NCBI GenBank assembly: GCA_965263105.1
Contig: CBDHGL010000003.1
Location: 3,286,001 to 3,350,000 of the forward strand
Direction of reading: 5' to 3'
DNA length: 64,000 nucleotides
From: JBCCTX01 sp965263105
GTDB lineage: Bacteria > Bacteroidota > Bacteroidia > J057
The translations under genes and the position numbers were made by a program. The notes under the pieces were generated by a model. The model made no database searches and was not told the origin of the DNA. It saw only the letters and a program-made list of their open reading frames with translations. Positions within the stretch are counted from its first letter, which is position 1. Each line of letters starts with the position of its first letter. Shown here piece after piece: positions 26,348-35,373 of the stretch.

Positions 26348-29212
26348 TTATTGAATGAATTGAAATTCGGGGAGTAAAATGAGGGTCCAAAGTAGGTCTT
26401 CAAAAGTCGCTTCACTGGAATCTTCTTGGAAACGGTCGAGAAGGAGACTTTTTTCTGTTTTGCTAGGAAGCCTTCCTAGCGCTTTTAAGTAGAGGAGATC
26501 GATCAACTGATGAGGGTCATTCGTATAAGTTTTTCTCCATTTATTTGCTCCTAGTGCAATCACTTCATGAAAATCGTCGTCATTGCTCAACGTCAGGGTT
26601 TGCAAAAGACTGGCCTCGTCAGAGCGACTCGTAGTAACATTTTCTCGAGTGGGACGACCTAGGGCTTTTTGAAAAGGATCTAGCTGCACCAAAGAAGCCC
26701 GCGCATAGTTAGGAACCTTATGATTCGCAGACTCATGACGGAAAGCTAAAGGTTGTCCCCAAAAGCTCTTCTTAAATCTACCATACCTTCTTACTTCTAC
26801 CCATTCCTGCTCTGAAAAGTCTAAAAGGGTCCATTCGGAGGAAGAAATTGAATCGGTACTTTTCCAGGTTCTATCGGATAGGATGAACTCTTTTCTCCCA
26901 CTCTCAAAAATTAACTCCAGACTTAGTAGGATTCCTGCAGGATTGGGAATGAGGCCCTCATTCTTTCCTTCGATTGCCAGAATATTTGGGCCTGGTTGGA
27001 GAGATTCAATTAAATCAAGGGAATGGACTTCTTTCCAATTATCTCCAAAAGCGATTTTTTGTCCGTTGAGGAAGCAGGTAAAATGGTCGTCGACAGAAAG
27101 AAGTAATTGGGCTGAGACCAATTGCTCCTCCTGGGGAAGCGAAAAAGATTTTCTAAAGAAACGGAGCCCAGGTTTGGGTAGTACATGTCTATCTACCTCT
27201 ATTTCGGGATGCCAGATCCATTCTGCATTCGAAGGATAGGCAGAAGGATCAAAAGCAACGGTGGTATAGACGGGATAGACAATCTGACTTACAGCATCTG
27301 AGAATTGTTCGGCAGTAAGTCTGCGGAGGGTAGGGCCCCTAAATTCGAAGGATTCAGACATGAGGTAGGTAGGAGAGGGATAAGAATGGCTTTGTAAGGC
27401 ATAGGTATTTGAGGTAAGGATCGTCCTCAATAAGTGGTGAATATTGTAGTTTGCTTCCATAAAATCGGCTGTAAGCCAATCCAACAGATCCTGATCCCAT
27501 GGCTTTTTATCCATATCATCCACGGGTGCCACAATACCTCTTCCCAGGAGGAGGTTCCAATATCGATTGACGATGGTTCGGTAGACTCTTCCATTTTTGG
27601 GGCTACTCATCAAAGAAGCCAATTCCTCAAGTCGAGAGGCTTTATCTTCTCCAGTAATCTCCCCCAATTCTGGATAGATAAACCCACTCTCAGCCTTTCG
27701 GCCTGTGGGTTTGTCGCAGCGAAAGATTTCCAGCGTTGTATCTGAAAATACATTGGCAAAGGCATAACTTTGGTCCAGACTAAGATTATTGACAAAGCTA
27801 TTATGGCAAGAGGCGCATTTCATATTTAAGCCTAGCAGGGACTGGGAAATATTTTGCGCGGCTTGCATAGAGGTAGTTTGGCTGGAATTGACAACTCCAC
27901 GCCATTGGATGCCTTTGATAAATCCCTCGGCCTCAGACTTAGGATTTACCAGTTCTCGGAGCATGAGGTTATAGGGTTTATTATCGAGAAGGGAATTGTA
28001 AAGCCAAGAGGATATTTGTTTTCGGCCGCCTGTAATATAACCCGTTCCAGAATAATCGTTTCGAAGCAGGTCATTCCAAAAAGTAAGGGCATGTTGGGCA
28101 TAGGCATCAGATTGAGCCAATAAAGAGTCAACTAACTTCTCTCTCTTTAGAGGATCTTTGCTTTTTACAAAGATTTCTACGGCATTGGGTTCAGGTAATA
28201 GTCCTATCACATCCAGATAAATCCTTCTTATTAGTTTTCTATCGTCTACTTGCTCTGGCCAGGTGATTTCTTTTAACTGAAAATATCGATCTACGAATTT
28301 GTCTATAGGGTGATCAATCTGTGGAGACCCCACAGGAAGGGGAGGTTCAACAAGGGCCATTTCTGCTTCAGGGAAAACTTTTAAAGCTTCATCTGCCCAA
28401 TGGGCTCCCTGGTCTATCCAAAGCGCAACAAGGTCTATCTCATGAGCGGCCAGCACTTTTCCTTTGGGAGGCATGGACTCTTCATCATTTCTGGGAAGGT
28501 GAAGTCTGCGTATGATTTCACTTTGTCGGGCATGCCCGGGAATCACGATAGGACCAGAGTCTCCGCCTAAGAATACCCCTTCACGATGATCGAGTACCAA
28601 TCCCCCCTTTTGCTTTTCAGTACTGTGACATTGATAACAATTATGAGCAAATATGGCACGGACCTCGAGGTTGAGCTGATCCAATTGGTCCGGCGGGAAA
28701 GAATCCTGTTGAGAATAGGCAGTGAATAGGGCCAGTTTTTCCGCAGATACATGTGTCTCGCCTTCAGATGTTCGGGGGAAAACTTCTGTCAAATAATTTG
28801 CTCCATGAGTAATACTCGCTCCCCAATGCCCTGTAAAGCTCAGGCTGATAACGCATAAACTCAGGAGAAGGAAGGAGGCATTCCTAGGAACTTGCCAGCG
28901 GGTGGAATAAGAAAGTGCAGTGAAAAGAGCTAAGCCGGCTGTTATCCACCCTCCCCATAGGTGCTGCTCGATTATTTTTCCTGAATAAGATCCATATTGG
29001 AAAAGGAGTGTCCCCAAGACTGCTGAAAGTAAGGCAGAAAGGGCGCCGATGAAAATCCAGATTTTTAGAGAAGTTTTGGTGGGGCCTTTTTTCTGTAGTG
29101 AAAATAGGTCCAAGCCCCAGGCAACCACCAATATCCCGATGGGAAAATGGATAATCATGGGATGTAGGCGTCCCAGAAATTCCCAAAACCAAGTAGCAAG
29201 TAGTATATTCAT
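26348..29212 (-). CDS. Membrane-anchored cytochrome c / DUF1549 / DUF1553 protein with DUF2231-like N-terminus
   Basis: 954 aa from ATG at 29212 (MNILLATWF). The longer reading adds 27 residues that overlap the upstream terminator stem and lack signal character. Residues 1-130 hold about four membrane segments starting FLGRLHPMIIHFP, a DUF2231-type pattern. A c-type heme motif CYQCH follows at 192-196, with MPPKGK as the likely distal Met region. DUF1549 then carries LIRRIYLDVIGLLP and a second motif CASCH. DUF1553 follows (NRYWNLLLGRGIV, LLRTILTSNTY). Late in the protein a galactose-binding-like insertion (RFFRKSFSLP ... FLNGQKIAFGDNW) interrupts DUF1553. This type is best known from Planctomycetes, where its role in polymer degradation or electron transfer is unproven. 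It forms an operon with the DUF1501 gene, 2-bp gap. Confidence 0.87.
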   Translation of the reverse strand: MNILLATWFWEFLGRLHPMIIHFPIGILVVAWGLDLFSLQKKGPTKTSLKIWIFIGALSALLSAVLGTLLFQYGSYSGKIIEQHLWGGWITAGLALFTALSYSTRWQVPRNASFLLLSLCVISLSFTGHWGASITHGANYLTEVFPRTSEGETHVSAEKLALFTAYSQQDSFPPDQLDQLNLEVRAIFAHNCYQCHSTEKQKGGLVLDHREGVFLGGDSGPIVIPGHARQSEIIRRLHLPRNDEESMPPKGKVLAAHEIDLVALWIDQGAHWADEALKVFPEAEMALVEPPLPVGSPQIDHPIDKFVDRYFQLKEITWPEQVDDRKLIRRIYLDVIGLLPEPNAVEIFVKSKDPLKREKLVDSLLAQSDAYAQHALTFWNDLLRNDYSGTGYITGGRKQISSWLYNSLLDNKPYNLMLRELVNPKSEAEGFIKGIQWRGVVNSSQTTSMQAAQNISQSLLGLNMKCASCHNSFVNNLSLDQSYAFANVFSDTTLEIFRCDKPTGRKAESGFIYPELGEITGEDKASRLEELASLMSSPKNGRVYRTIVNRYWNLLLGRGIVAPVDDMDKKPWDQDLLDWLTADFMEANYNIHHLLRTILTSNTYALQSHSYPSPTYLMSESFEFRGPTLRRLTAEQFSDAVSQIVYPVYTTVAFDPSAYPSNAEWIWHPEIEVDRHVLPKPGLRFFRKSFSLPQEEQLVSAQLLLSVDDHFTCFLNGQKIAFGDNWKEVHSLDLIESLQPGPNILAIEGKNEGLIPNPAGILLSLELIFESGRKEFILSDRTWKSTDSISSSEWTLLDFSEQEWVEVRRYGRFKKSFWGQPLAFRHESANHKVPNYARASLVQLDPFQKALGRPTRENVTTSRSDEASLLQTLTLSNDDDFHEVIALGANKWRKTYTNDPHQLIDLLYLKALGRLPSKTEKSLLLDRFQEDSSEATFEDLLWTLILLPEFQFIQ

Positions 29213-29248
29213 TAAGAGTAAACTACAGATTTCACAGACCTTTTTCAA

Positions 29249-29283
29249 CAAAAAAAAAGGGGAGTCTGTGTCAACAGACTCCC
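29249..29283 (-). terminator. Intrinsic terminator of the 396-aa T9SS gene
   Basis: On the minus strand a perfect 10-bp stem GGGAGTCTGT / ACAGACTCCC with a 4-nt loop (TGAC) is followed by a T run of about nine. It lies about 40 bases past the stop of the 396-aa gene and directly upstream of the cytochrome-DUF1549 gene, so that gene needs its own promoter. Confidence 0.9.
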
Positions 29284-29322
29284 GGGCTGCCACTGAAGTA
29301 GGCCTTGAGTAGGAATTAGCAA

Positions 29323-30513
29323 TTATCTAATCAGTAGCTTCTCCGTATGTATCCATTGGTTACGCGCATATATGTTGAGGAGGTAAACCCCTGTTGGTAA
29401 TTGAGCGATAGGTAAGCTGATCTCATTATCCTGGTACTCTTTTATCCAAAAAGGACGAGGAGCTTCATAGCGTTTGCCATCCATGCTGATCAAAACCAAT
29501 TCTACCTGGGCTTTCTCATCACTTAGGATATCTATGCTAAGTTGGCTTCCAGACTGGTAGGCTTCCACCTCGAAAAGTGGGAGTAGGGGAGTAGGGGCTG
29601 TTGGGTTCAACCTGAAATTTGACGAAGCGCATTCTCCCAAAGTAGCTCCTTTTTTGTTGATCAGGCGATTGGCTCTTCTGGGCTTTACACAATAGCTTCT
29701 ATTATTGTAGCAAATCCGTACCTTATCTAAGCTAGAACCACAGCGTATATCGGATACCTCTACCTCCAAAGTAGCTTGAGCCGTACAGCCAGTCTGATTA
29801 TCTTCTACCTGCAGATGATAGGTTCGAGATTCCTCTGGGCAAGGGTTTATGGCAGAACTGGTTTCTCCAGTACACCAGAGATAGCTATAATCTCCGCTTC
29901 CATTGGTAATATCAGCGTTTAACTCCGTACAGGTATGGTCCGTCCCAAGGACTACAGAGCTATTCCCCGCCACTTGGAGGGCGAGGGGATTATAGAAACA
30001 ATCAGATCGAATCGTCATAGGGCAACCAGCTGCAGGGTTGCCTCCTCCGCTGATCCCTTTGAGCGTAATTGCTTCCGGTAAGCCTTGAGTCTGTAGGGTA
30101 ATCGATGTACAGTATGATTGAGGAGAGCCGCAGTTTCCATCATTGCATACCCACCATTGGTCGGCGTATCCCCAATAGGACGGGTAGTGGTTTTCAAAAT
30201 ATAAGACGGTATCTGTAAACAAGGAATAACCATAATAAGTAGCTCCTGTTACGGTACTACTGATCGAATCTGGATAACCCAGAAGGGTAGCTCCGTCAAG
30301 AAAAAAGGCAAAGGCTCCTGTATTTTGGTAGAAGTAGACTGCATTAAATCCTGCAGGGGCACAAAATGTTAATTGGATTTCGTATTGGTCATTTCCCAGA
30401 GGGGCAATAGCATCTATGCTAAAGGAGGCACTATCGCATTGGGCAAGTAAAGAGTGGAGAAATGAGAAATGAAAGAGGAGAAAGGTAAAAGCAATTAGTA
30501 AATAATTTTTCAT
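29323..30513 (-). CDS. T9SS-type secreted protein with PKD-like domain
   Basis: This 396-aa protein has a clear signal peptide (about 1-24, ending LLAQ). Residues 25-165 are a Cys-containing beta-rich domain I do not recognise. Residues about 185-255 look like a PKD/Ig fold (ITNGSGDYSYLWCTGETS ... DNQTGC). The C-terminal 80 residues form a T9SS sorting domain: LFEVEAYQSG, then LPTGVYLLNIY and a basic end EKLLIR. This tail lacks the usual YPNP opening but has the right length and GVYLL motif. It is transcribed alone, ended by a strong terminator. Role: an extracellular protein of unknown function, perhaps binding. Confidence 0.75.
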   Translation of the reverse strand: MKNYLLIAFTFLLFHFSFLHSLLAQCDSASFSIDAIAPLGNDQYEIQLTFCAPAGFNAVYFYQNTGAFAFFLDGATLLGYPDSISSTVTGATYYGYSLFTDTVLYFENHYPSYWGYADQWWVCNDGNCGSPQSYCTSITLQTQGLPEAITLKGISGGGNPAAGCPMTIRSDCFYNPLALQVAGNSSVVLGTDHTCTELNADITNGSGDYSYLWCTGETSSAINPCPEESRTYHLQVEDNQTGCTAQATLEVEVSDIRCGSSLDKVRICYNNRSYCVKPRRANRLINKKGATLGECASSNFRLNPTAPTPLLPLFEVEAYQSGSQLSIDILSDEKAQVELVLISMDGKRYEAPRPFWIKEYQDNEISLPIAQLPTGVYLLNIYARNQWIHTEKLLIR

Positions 30514-30702
30514 GAATCGGATATGTGTATTATCTGGTCATGAAATTACATTCTGGGGAATATATATGTGGGGAAGATTTATAAGTGTTTGTACCTGGGG
30601 GGTATCTGTAAAGGGGGGATGGATAAGTGTAAACAGACTATAAACAAATGGAGGACTAGAGCCCTGAAATACTCAATTACTGGCAATTCCTATTTGACTA
30701 TA

Positions 30703-30718
30703 AAATAAAATTTTATTT
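30703..30718. repeat. AT palindrome upstream of the EAD-like gene
   Basis: AAATAAAATTTTATTT is a perfect 16-bp palindrome about 47 bp upstream of the ATG at 30765. It could be an operator, or chance in an AT-rich stretch. A weak -7-like TACCTTTC (30748-30755) follows. The rest of the 251-bp gap 30514-30764 shows no gene. Confidence 0.35.
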
Positions 30719-30764
30719 AATTGAAAAATTGATAATTACTAAATAAGTACCTTTCGACTTTCCG

Positions 30765-31496
30765 ATGGAAAAGAAAGAAATCGCCCAACGAATAAAAGCC
30801 TTTTTATCAAAGGATAAATTGGAGGATGCTTGTAATCTAATTAAAAATACTTCAATTGAATTCGTTGAAGACATTATACAAATTCAAGGAGACCTTGCAG
30901 CTCTTGAAAGTAGTATTATTCATAATACAATCAATCAAGGGGAAGCACTAATTCACAGAAGTAAAATTCGATCAAGGATATCTAAGTTAGCTACCAAAAT
31001 AAAGAAACAGGGTGAAATAAAAGAGCTACTAGAAGAAGTAACAGATTCCATTTCCGAAATTGAAGCTTCTCCAGGAGTTCAAAAAGTGAAGGAAGCTGTT
31101 GAACTGTTGGACTACTGGAAAAGTGCAGGTGAACTGTTAGCAGAGCTAAGGAAAGGAGATAAAAAAGGACAAAAGGCGATTGAAATTAGGGTTGTGGAAA
31201 TTGTTTGCAATAATCTGTCTGCCAAAATTCAATCTGAAAAGGAAGAGTTAGTTTTAATTTTTAATGAACTTTTAGACTTTATCCAGAGTAGACTTCTTTC
31301 AGGGGATGATATTGATGAGGAAACTTTTAATAGAATTTACAAACAAATAAGGCCAAGTAGAAGAGGTTTATTTGTTTTATTCTTTGAAGAATTCCAGAGA
31401 GAGATTCAAAAATCATTAGAAATGAATCTTTCTCCAAGGTCATTAGAGGAAGTAAATGATATCTTCAAGATTTTGAAAGAATCTATAGGACATTAG
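30765..31496 (+). CDS. Helical protein with EAD11-like (effector-associated) N-terminal domain
   Basis: This 243-aa cytosolic, all-helical protein has no signal or membrane segment. Residues about 5-80 follow the pattern I associate with effector-associated domain 11: a first helix with a repeated Leu/Ala pattern (AFLSKDKLEDACNLI), then a two-helix unit DIIQIQGDLAALE followed by a turn and a helix ending RSKIRSRISKLATKI. EAD domains are death-like adaptors. In other bacteria they join sensors (NTPases, TPR proteins) to effectors such as caspase-like proteases or nucleases in conflict systems. The remainder (about 85-243) is helical and unrecognised. No effector or NTPase partner lies next to it, so it would be an orphan adaptor. 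The gene is AT-rich compared with its neighbours. Family assignment is by pattern memory only. Confidence 0.6.
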   Translation: MEKKEIAQRIKAFLSKDKLEDACNLIKNTSIEFVEDIIQIQGDLAALESSIIHNTINQGEALIHRSKIRSRISKLATKIKKQGEIKELLEEVTDSISEIEASPGVQKVKEAVELLDYWKSAGELLAELRKGDKKGQKAIEIRVVEIVCNNLSAKIQSEKEELVLIFNELLDFIQSRLLSGDDIDEETFNRIYKQIRPSRRGLFVLFFEEFQREIQKSLEMNLSPRSLEEVNDIFKILKESIGH

Positions 31497-31507
31497 AAAT
31501 GATACAT

Positions 31508-31666
31508 TCAAAGGCTGTTTTTTAAATTAATAAGCATTTGAATCGCATTATCGAAATCCTCATTGTTTTCCCATTTAGGATTCATCTTTGCTGATCTAAT
31601 GGCTTCGATTGCTCTATCAATTTCATTTTTGATAAGGCTCAATGGACCTTCTTTTAGAGGGGGCAT
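31508..31666 (-). CDS. Small hypothetical protein convergent with the EAD-like gene
   Basis: 52 aa from MPPLKEGPLSLI; an upstream in-frame ATG at 31696 would give 62 aa starting MFIYLTNDK. Charged and probably helical (NEIDRAIEAIRSAK ... FDNAIQMLINLKNSL). No homologue recognised. Its stop lies 12 bp from the stop of the EAD-like gene, tail to tail. Coding character is plausible but unproven. It might be a small regulator or antitoxin-like partner, which is speculation. Confidence 0.4.
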   Translation of the reverse strand: MPPLKEGPLSLIKNEIDRAIEAIRSAKMNPKWENNEDFDNAIQMLINLKNSL

Positions 31667-31734
31667 AATTTTATCGTTTGTCAGATAAATAAACAAACAA
31701 ATAAAATTACAATAACATAAATATGTACATTTGG

Positions 31735-31872
31735 TTATATATGCTTGGTGATCTGTTCATTTTGAGATTCAACCTGTTTTAGTTTGTCCAGTGCCTCTTT
31801 TATTTTAGTTTTTGGCCCTTTAATGGTCGTGAATTTAGATGAATTAAGGGCAGAATTTTTGGTCTTCTTCAT
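31735..31872 (-). CDS. 45-aa small lysine-rich ORF
   Basis: Starts MKKTKNSALNSSKF and ends NEQITKHI. Lys-rich, probably one amphipathic helix (KEALDKLKQVES). It is upstream of, and in the same direction as, the small ORF ending at 31508. A cluster of palindromes precedes its ATG. No homologue known to me; it may be a real small gene or a chance ORF in AT-rich DNA. Confidence 0.3.
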   Translation of the reverse strand: MKKTKNSALNSSKFTTIKGPKTKIKEALDKLKQVESQNEQITKHI

Positions 31873-32251
31873 AAAGCTAATTTTAATTGCAATTAAGCTA
31901 AAATTTTTAGCAAAATCAATATTTAAATCGCGTTTTTGATTATTTGAATATTATTTTCCACTAAATAAAAAATATCCACTATATAACAACGCTTTATTGA
32001 TACGGATAGTATCACCTGAAGTCACTAAATTCAAATCTCGAAATAATTTGTAAATAAATATTTAAACGCTGTTTTTAGCTTTTTGAAGATTATTCCTTTG
32101 GAATAATTTCAGGATAACTTTATTTGATTGAAGGAATTCAAATCTATGTTCCACAGCCGACATCTAAATAATTCAGAAATTCGGTATATTGGATTTGTTT
32201 TGCTTAATCCAGAATATCTACTCCTATTAGTTAACCCTTCACCCCAAACCC
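31873..32251. other. 379-bp AT-rich intergenic region with palindromes
   Basis: No convincing gene. It contains TTAATTGCAATTAA (31883-31896, perfect 14-bp palindrome), GCTAAAATTTTTAGC (31897-31911, 7-bp arms) and a hairpin ATTATTCC-TTT-GGAATAAT (32089-32107). The first two abut and lie just upstream of the 45-aa minus-strand ORF, a position suited to an operator. The last could be a weak terminator or an mRNA structure. Confidence 0.45.
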
Positions 32252-32617
32252 ATGAACAGAAACAAAATTATCCACTGGGTAGCAACCGGTTTGCTATCCG
32301 CCATGATGCTCATGTCAGCTGGCATGTACTTTTTTAACCATGCTGAAGTAGCTCAAACTTTCACGAGCTTAGGGTTTCCTACCTACATTATTTATCCATT
32401 AGCCATAGCCAAAATTTTGGGTATCATTGCCATTTGGTCTCGTCGTTCTTCTGTCCTAAAGGAGTGGGCCTATGCGGGCTTCTGTTTTGACTTTTTGTTA
32501 GCGGCAAGCGGTCACTTAATGGTCAGCGACGGCCAGCACTGGGCGGCAATAGGGGCATTAGTCCTGTTATTTGCTTCTTACTTTACCTACAATAGCGCTG
32601 GAGCGAGCCCAGAATAA
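32252..32617 (+). CDS. DoxX-like small membrane protein
   Basis: This 121-aa protein has four predicted membrane helices (about 7-27, 44-62, 72-90, 96-113). The pattern HWVATGLLSAMMLMSAGMYFF, then LGFPTYIIYPLAIAKILG, matches the DoxX-like (DoxX_2) family of small integral membrane proteins. Family function is poorly defined; some relatives are tied to redox or thiosulfate metabolism. The gene is alone on the plus strand and convergent with the LytTR operon, 30 bp away. Confidence 0.75.
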   Translation: MNRNKIIHWVATGLLSAMMLMSAGMYFFNHAEVAQTFTSLGFPTYIIYPLAIAKILGIIAIWSRRSSVLKEWAYAGFCFDFLLAASGHLMVSDGQHWAAIGALVLLFASYFTYNSAGASPE

Positions 32618-32647
32618 GTCCATGGGGAATTTGTGAGGTCTTGGCAC

Positions 32648-33409
32648 TTAGCTTCGGCTATCTGAAAGTAAGCCCAAAATAGCCTCTTTCCTTCGTACCG
32701 AGACGGGAATTTTGCTTCCATCGTCCATAATAAGGAAGCCCCCTTGGCCTTTTTCATAGTGGTCTATATGATGGAAGTTAAATAGGTGGGAATGGTGAGA
32801 CCGGTAAAAGCCATATAGTTTTAGCTTTTTCTCGTATTCACGTAAGTTGTTGGATACGACGATTTTTTTACCGTCTTGAAGGAAAAAGTTGGTGTAACTC
32901 CCAGTCGCCTCACAACGAACGATCTCCTGAATATTTACCAAATAGAGGTTCTCTGCATCCTTTAATACAAGCTTTTGTTGATGATGGGCCGTTTGGTAGT
33001 TATGCTGAAGGGCTTCCCACTGAAGATCTGGATCTAATTGCGCTTTTTCGTGTAGTCGTTTATGAGCCTTAGCAACAGATTCTTGCAGTTCCATGGGATC
33101 AATGGGCTTCAGTAAGTAGTCCAAGGCACTGAGCTTGATGGCTTGCAGAGCAAATTGATCATAGGCGGTGGTGAAAATCACCTCAAAACTTCGTTTTGTA
33201 AGTTGATTTAATAAATCCATGCCCGTTCCATCATTCATTTGTACATCCAGAAATAGAAGCTGAGGTTGGTACTGATTGATAGATTCTATACCTGTTTGAA
33301 CCCCATCTGCTTCTCCAATGACCTTGACCTCCTGGCAGAAGGCCTGGAGTAAAGCCTTTAGGTTATTACGGGCATTGTATTCATTATCGACAATGAGAGC
33401 TTGTATCAT
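32648..33409 (-). CDS. LytTR-family response regulator
   Basis: This 253-aa protein has a receiver domain (about 1-120) with phosphoacceptor Asp55 in LLFLDVQMNDG, a conserved Thr in FTTAYD and Lys in LKPID. A LytTR DNA-binding domain (about 148-250) follows, with YLVNIQEIVRCEA, YTNFFLQDGKKIVVS and FYRSHHSHLFN. It is the natural output of LytS/YehU-type histidine kinases, and two of these sit directly upstream in the same operon, 6 bp away. It would bind promoters upon phosphorylation. Targets are unknown. Confidence 0.92.
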   Translation of the reverse strand: MIQALIVDNEYNARNNLKALLQAFCQEVKVIGEADGVQTGIESINQYQPQLLFLDVQMNDGTGMDLLNQLTKRSFEVIFTTAYDQFALQAIKLSALDYLLKPIDPMELQESVAKAHKRLHEKAQLDPDLQWEALQHNYQTAHHQQKLVLKDAENLYLVNIQEIVRCEATGSYTNFFLQDGKKIVVSNNLREYEKKLKLYGFYRSHHSHLFNFHHIDHYEKGQGGFLIMDDGSKIPVSVRRKEAILGLLSDSRS

Positions 33410-33415
33410 ACGATC

Positions 33416-35371
33416 TTATATCATGGGGTGAACAGGTAACTGAACGACTACCCGGGTCCCGACAGTAGAGCCTTGGGCATTGGTAAGCCCTTGAACTTCC
33501 ATTCCGGCCTGTTTGTAGTTTCGGGTTTTCAATAGAGCCAAACGTTGATGGACCAGATGGGTGCCTCTTGATTCTGATTTGCTACGTGTGCTCGGTTCTC
33601 TGGGAGTTTCGTAGGGGCTATTATCTTCAATGGTAATTTGTAATTTGTCTTCGGACTGGTGAAAATCCAGCGATAATCTCCCTTCCTTTACCTTGGGAAT
33701 AAGTCGTTCCTCTATGGCATTCTCAATAACAGGTTGTAAGAGCATGGAGGGTATGCCCCAGTTCTCCTGATCTATTTGATGATCTACATCGATTTCAAAG
33801 TCAAAGGAGAAATTGTGTCGTAGCCGCTGGAGTTCGAGGTAGTTTTCCAGGTTTTCTATCTCTTCTTCCAGGGGAATAAATTCTGTTCGACTGCATTCCA
33901 GAATATTTCTCATAAGTTTGGCAAAGCGGGATAGGTAGTGTAGAGAGGTCTGTTTATCCTCTCCACGCAATATGGATTTTTCCAGGGTAGAGAGGGCATG
34001 GAAGAAAAAATAGGGATTCATTTGGGCCCTCAATAAGCGTTGTTCTGTGAGGTTTCGCTGGACCTGGGTTTGGAGAACTCTATTCCTGAAAAACAGAATA
34101 ACTCCCAGAAGACCCAAAACTAAGATTCCCCCGATGAACCATATTCCCCGATTTCTATTTCGTAGGGCAATTTGTTGTTTTTGGGCTGCTTCCTGCAATT
34201 CGTCCAATTTTTTTTCCTTCTTTCGGGTTTCATACACAATCTCCAGTCGATCAATTTCTTTGCGTTTTCCTTCAAAGTTTATGCTGTCTTCCACTGTTCT
34301 CAGCTTTTCCCGAAAATCGAGGGCCTGGCTACTTTGATTTAATTCTTTGTAAAAAGTATAGAGTTGATAGTAGGTGTTGTTAAGAAGCATTAAATTTTCT
34401 GTACTTTCAGCAATTTCCTGAACTTCCCGACTTACTTGAAAGGCCTCTTCATACCTCTTTAATCCAAAAAGGGCATAGGCTTTGTTGACGAGATGGGAAC
34501 CCAGCATCCCCAGATCTTGTGGATTGAGTAAAGAGGCTTGGACTTCCAAGTAGGCTAAGGCCTGGGAATAGGCTTCCTGTTTTATCGCATTATTAGCCAA
34601 TCCACTGTAAATCCGAACCTGAAAGGGAACGTGTTTTAGTTCTTTGGCCAGATGTAAAGCCTTTTCTCCATAGATAGCTGCACTGTCATAAGCAGCCAAT
34701 TCCTTGAAATTACTAGCCATACCCATGTAAGAGGCAATTTTCCTCACAGGAGGTACTCGAAAGCCTGGGATAGATAAGGACATTCGTTTGTATTTTAAGG
34801 CTTGTTTGTGCTGGTGGGAGTAGGAGAAGGGAATGGATATGTTGTGCAAAGCGATATATTGGTCCTCCAAATCTCCAAGTTCCTCCGCAATCTCTAATCC
34901 TTTAAAAAAATAATCTGTGGCGACATCCCACTCCTCCAATTGCAAATAGGTTCTTCCCAGTCCTAGGTACTGGATTTTGATTCCTTTCTTAATTTGGTGC
35001 GTTTGGCTAAGAACAAGAGCTTCCTGTAAATATTCAATACTTTTGGGATACTGTCCCTGCTCTCCTGCAAGAATTCCTTTGCGATTGAGGGCATAAATGG
35101 TTAATTCTGGGTAAAGCTTAGGGGAAAGTTGATCCCAGGCTTGTTCTATATAGTGCTGGGCACTATCTGTTTCGTGTAGGAAAAAAAACTGGGTGCCTAT
35201 AAACAACTGGTTCATTATATAAGCTGAATCTCCCGGTTCCGATGCCTGCAAAACGACTTTTAAGCTGTCTATTTCCCGTTGAGGTTGAGCCAGGTAAGGA
35301 GATCCAGTTAGGAATAGGATTCCCCCTATCAGGTAGGTTATAGCAAGTGAAGGAATATTGAAAATGGCCAT
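33416..35371 (-). CDS. TPR-containing LytS-type histidine kinase homologue, probably a pseudokinase
   Basis: 651 aa: N-terminal hydrophobic segment, TPR repeats (about 40-340), coiled coil (about 350-405), one membrane helix (about 408-428) and a LytS/YehU-type kinase core. The conserved phosphoacceptor motif, N-P-H-F in the family and in the next gene, reads NPYFFFHAL here with Tyr454 (codon TAT) in place of His. The ATP-binding part is also altered: ENAIEERL instead of ENAIEHGL, and DNSPYETPR where DNGxG is expected. It is clearly a diverged tandem copy of the next gene. It may act as a sensor or allosteric partner rather than a kinase. It lies 6 bp from the response regulator and 2 bp from the active kinase. 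Confidence 0.85.
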   Translation of the reverse strand: MAIFNIPSLAITYLIGGILFLTGSPYLAQPQREIDSLKVVLQASEPGDSAYIMNQLFIGTQFFFLHETDSAQHYIEQAWDQLSPKLYPELTIYALNRKGILAGEQGQYPKSIEYLQEALVLSQTHQIKKGIKIQYLGLGRTYLQLEEWDVATDYFFKGLEIAEELGDLEDQYIALHNISIPFSYSHQHKQALKYKRMSLSIPGFRVPPVRKIASYMGMASNFKELAAYDSAAIYGEKALHLAKELKHVPFQVRIYSGLANNAIKQEAYSQALAYLEVQASLLNPQDLGMLGSHLVNKAYALFGLKRYEEAFQVSREVQEIAESTENLMLLNNTYYQLYTFYKELNQSSQALDFREKLRTVEDSINFEGKRKEIDRLEIVYETRKKEKKLDELQEAAQKQQIALRNRNRGIWFIGGILVLGLLGVILFFRNRVLQTQVQRNLTEQRLLRAQMNPYFFFHALSTLEKSILRGEDKQTSLHYLSRFAKLMRNILECSRTEFIPLEEEIENLENYLELQRLRHNFSFDFEIDVDHQIDQENWGIPSMLLQPVIENAIEERLIPKVKEGRLSLDFHQSEDKLQITIEDNSPYETPREPSTRSKSESRGTHLVHQRLALLKTRNYKQAGMEVQGLTNAQGSTVGTRVVVQLPVHPMI

Positions 35372-35373
35372 GC

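Noticed and set aside
32128..32337. 69-codon frame overlapping the DoxX gene start
   Set aside because: Overlaps a clear membrane protein in another frame and has no recognisable features.
33416..35371. Kinase copy treated as a pseudogene
   Set aside because: The frame is intact over 651 codons with all domains present; only catalytic residues are changed.
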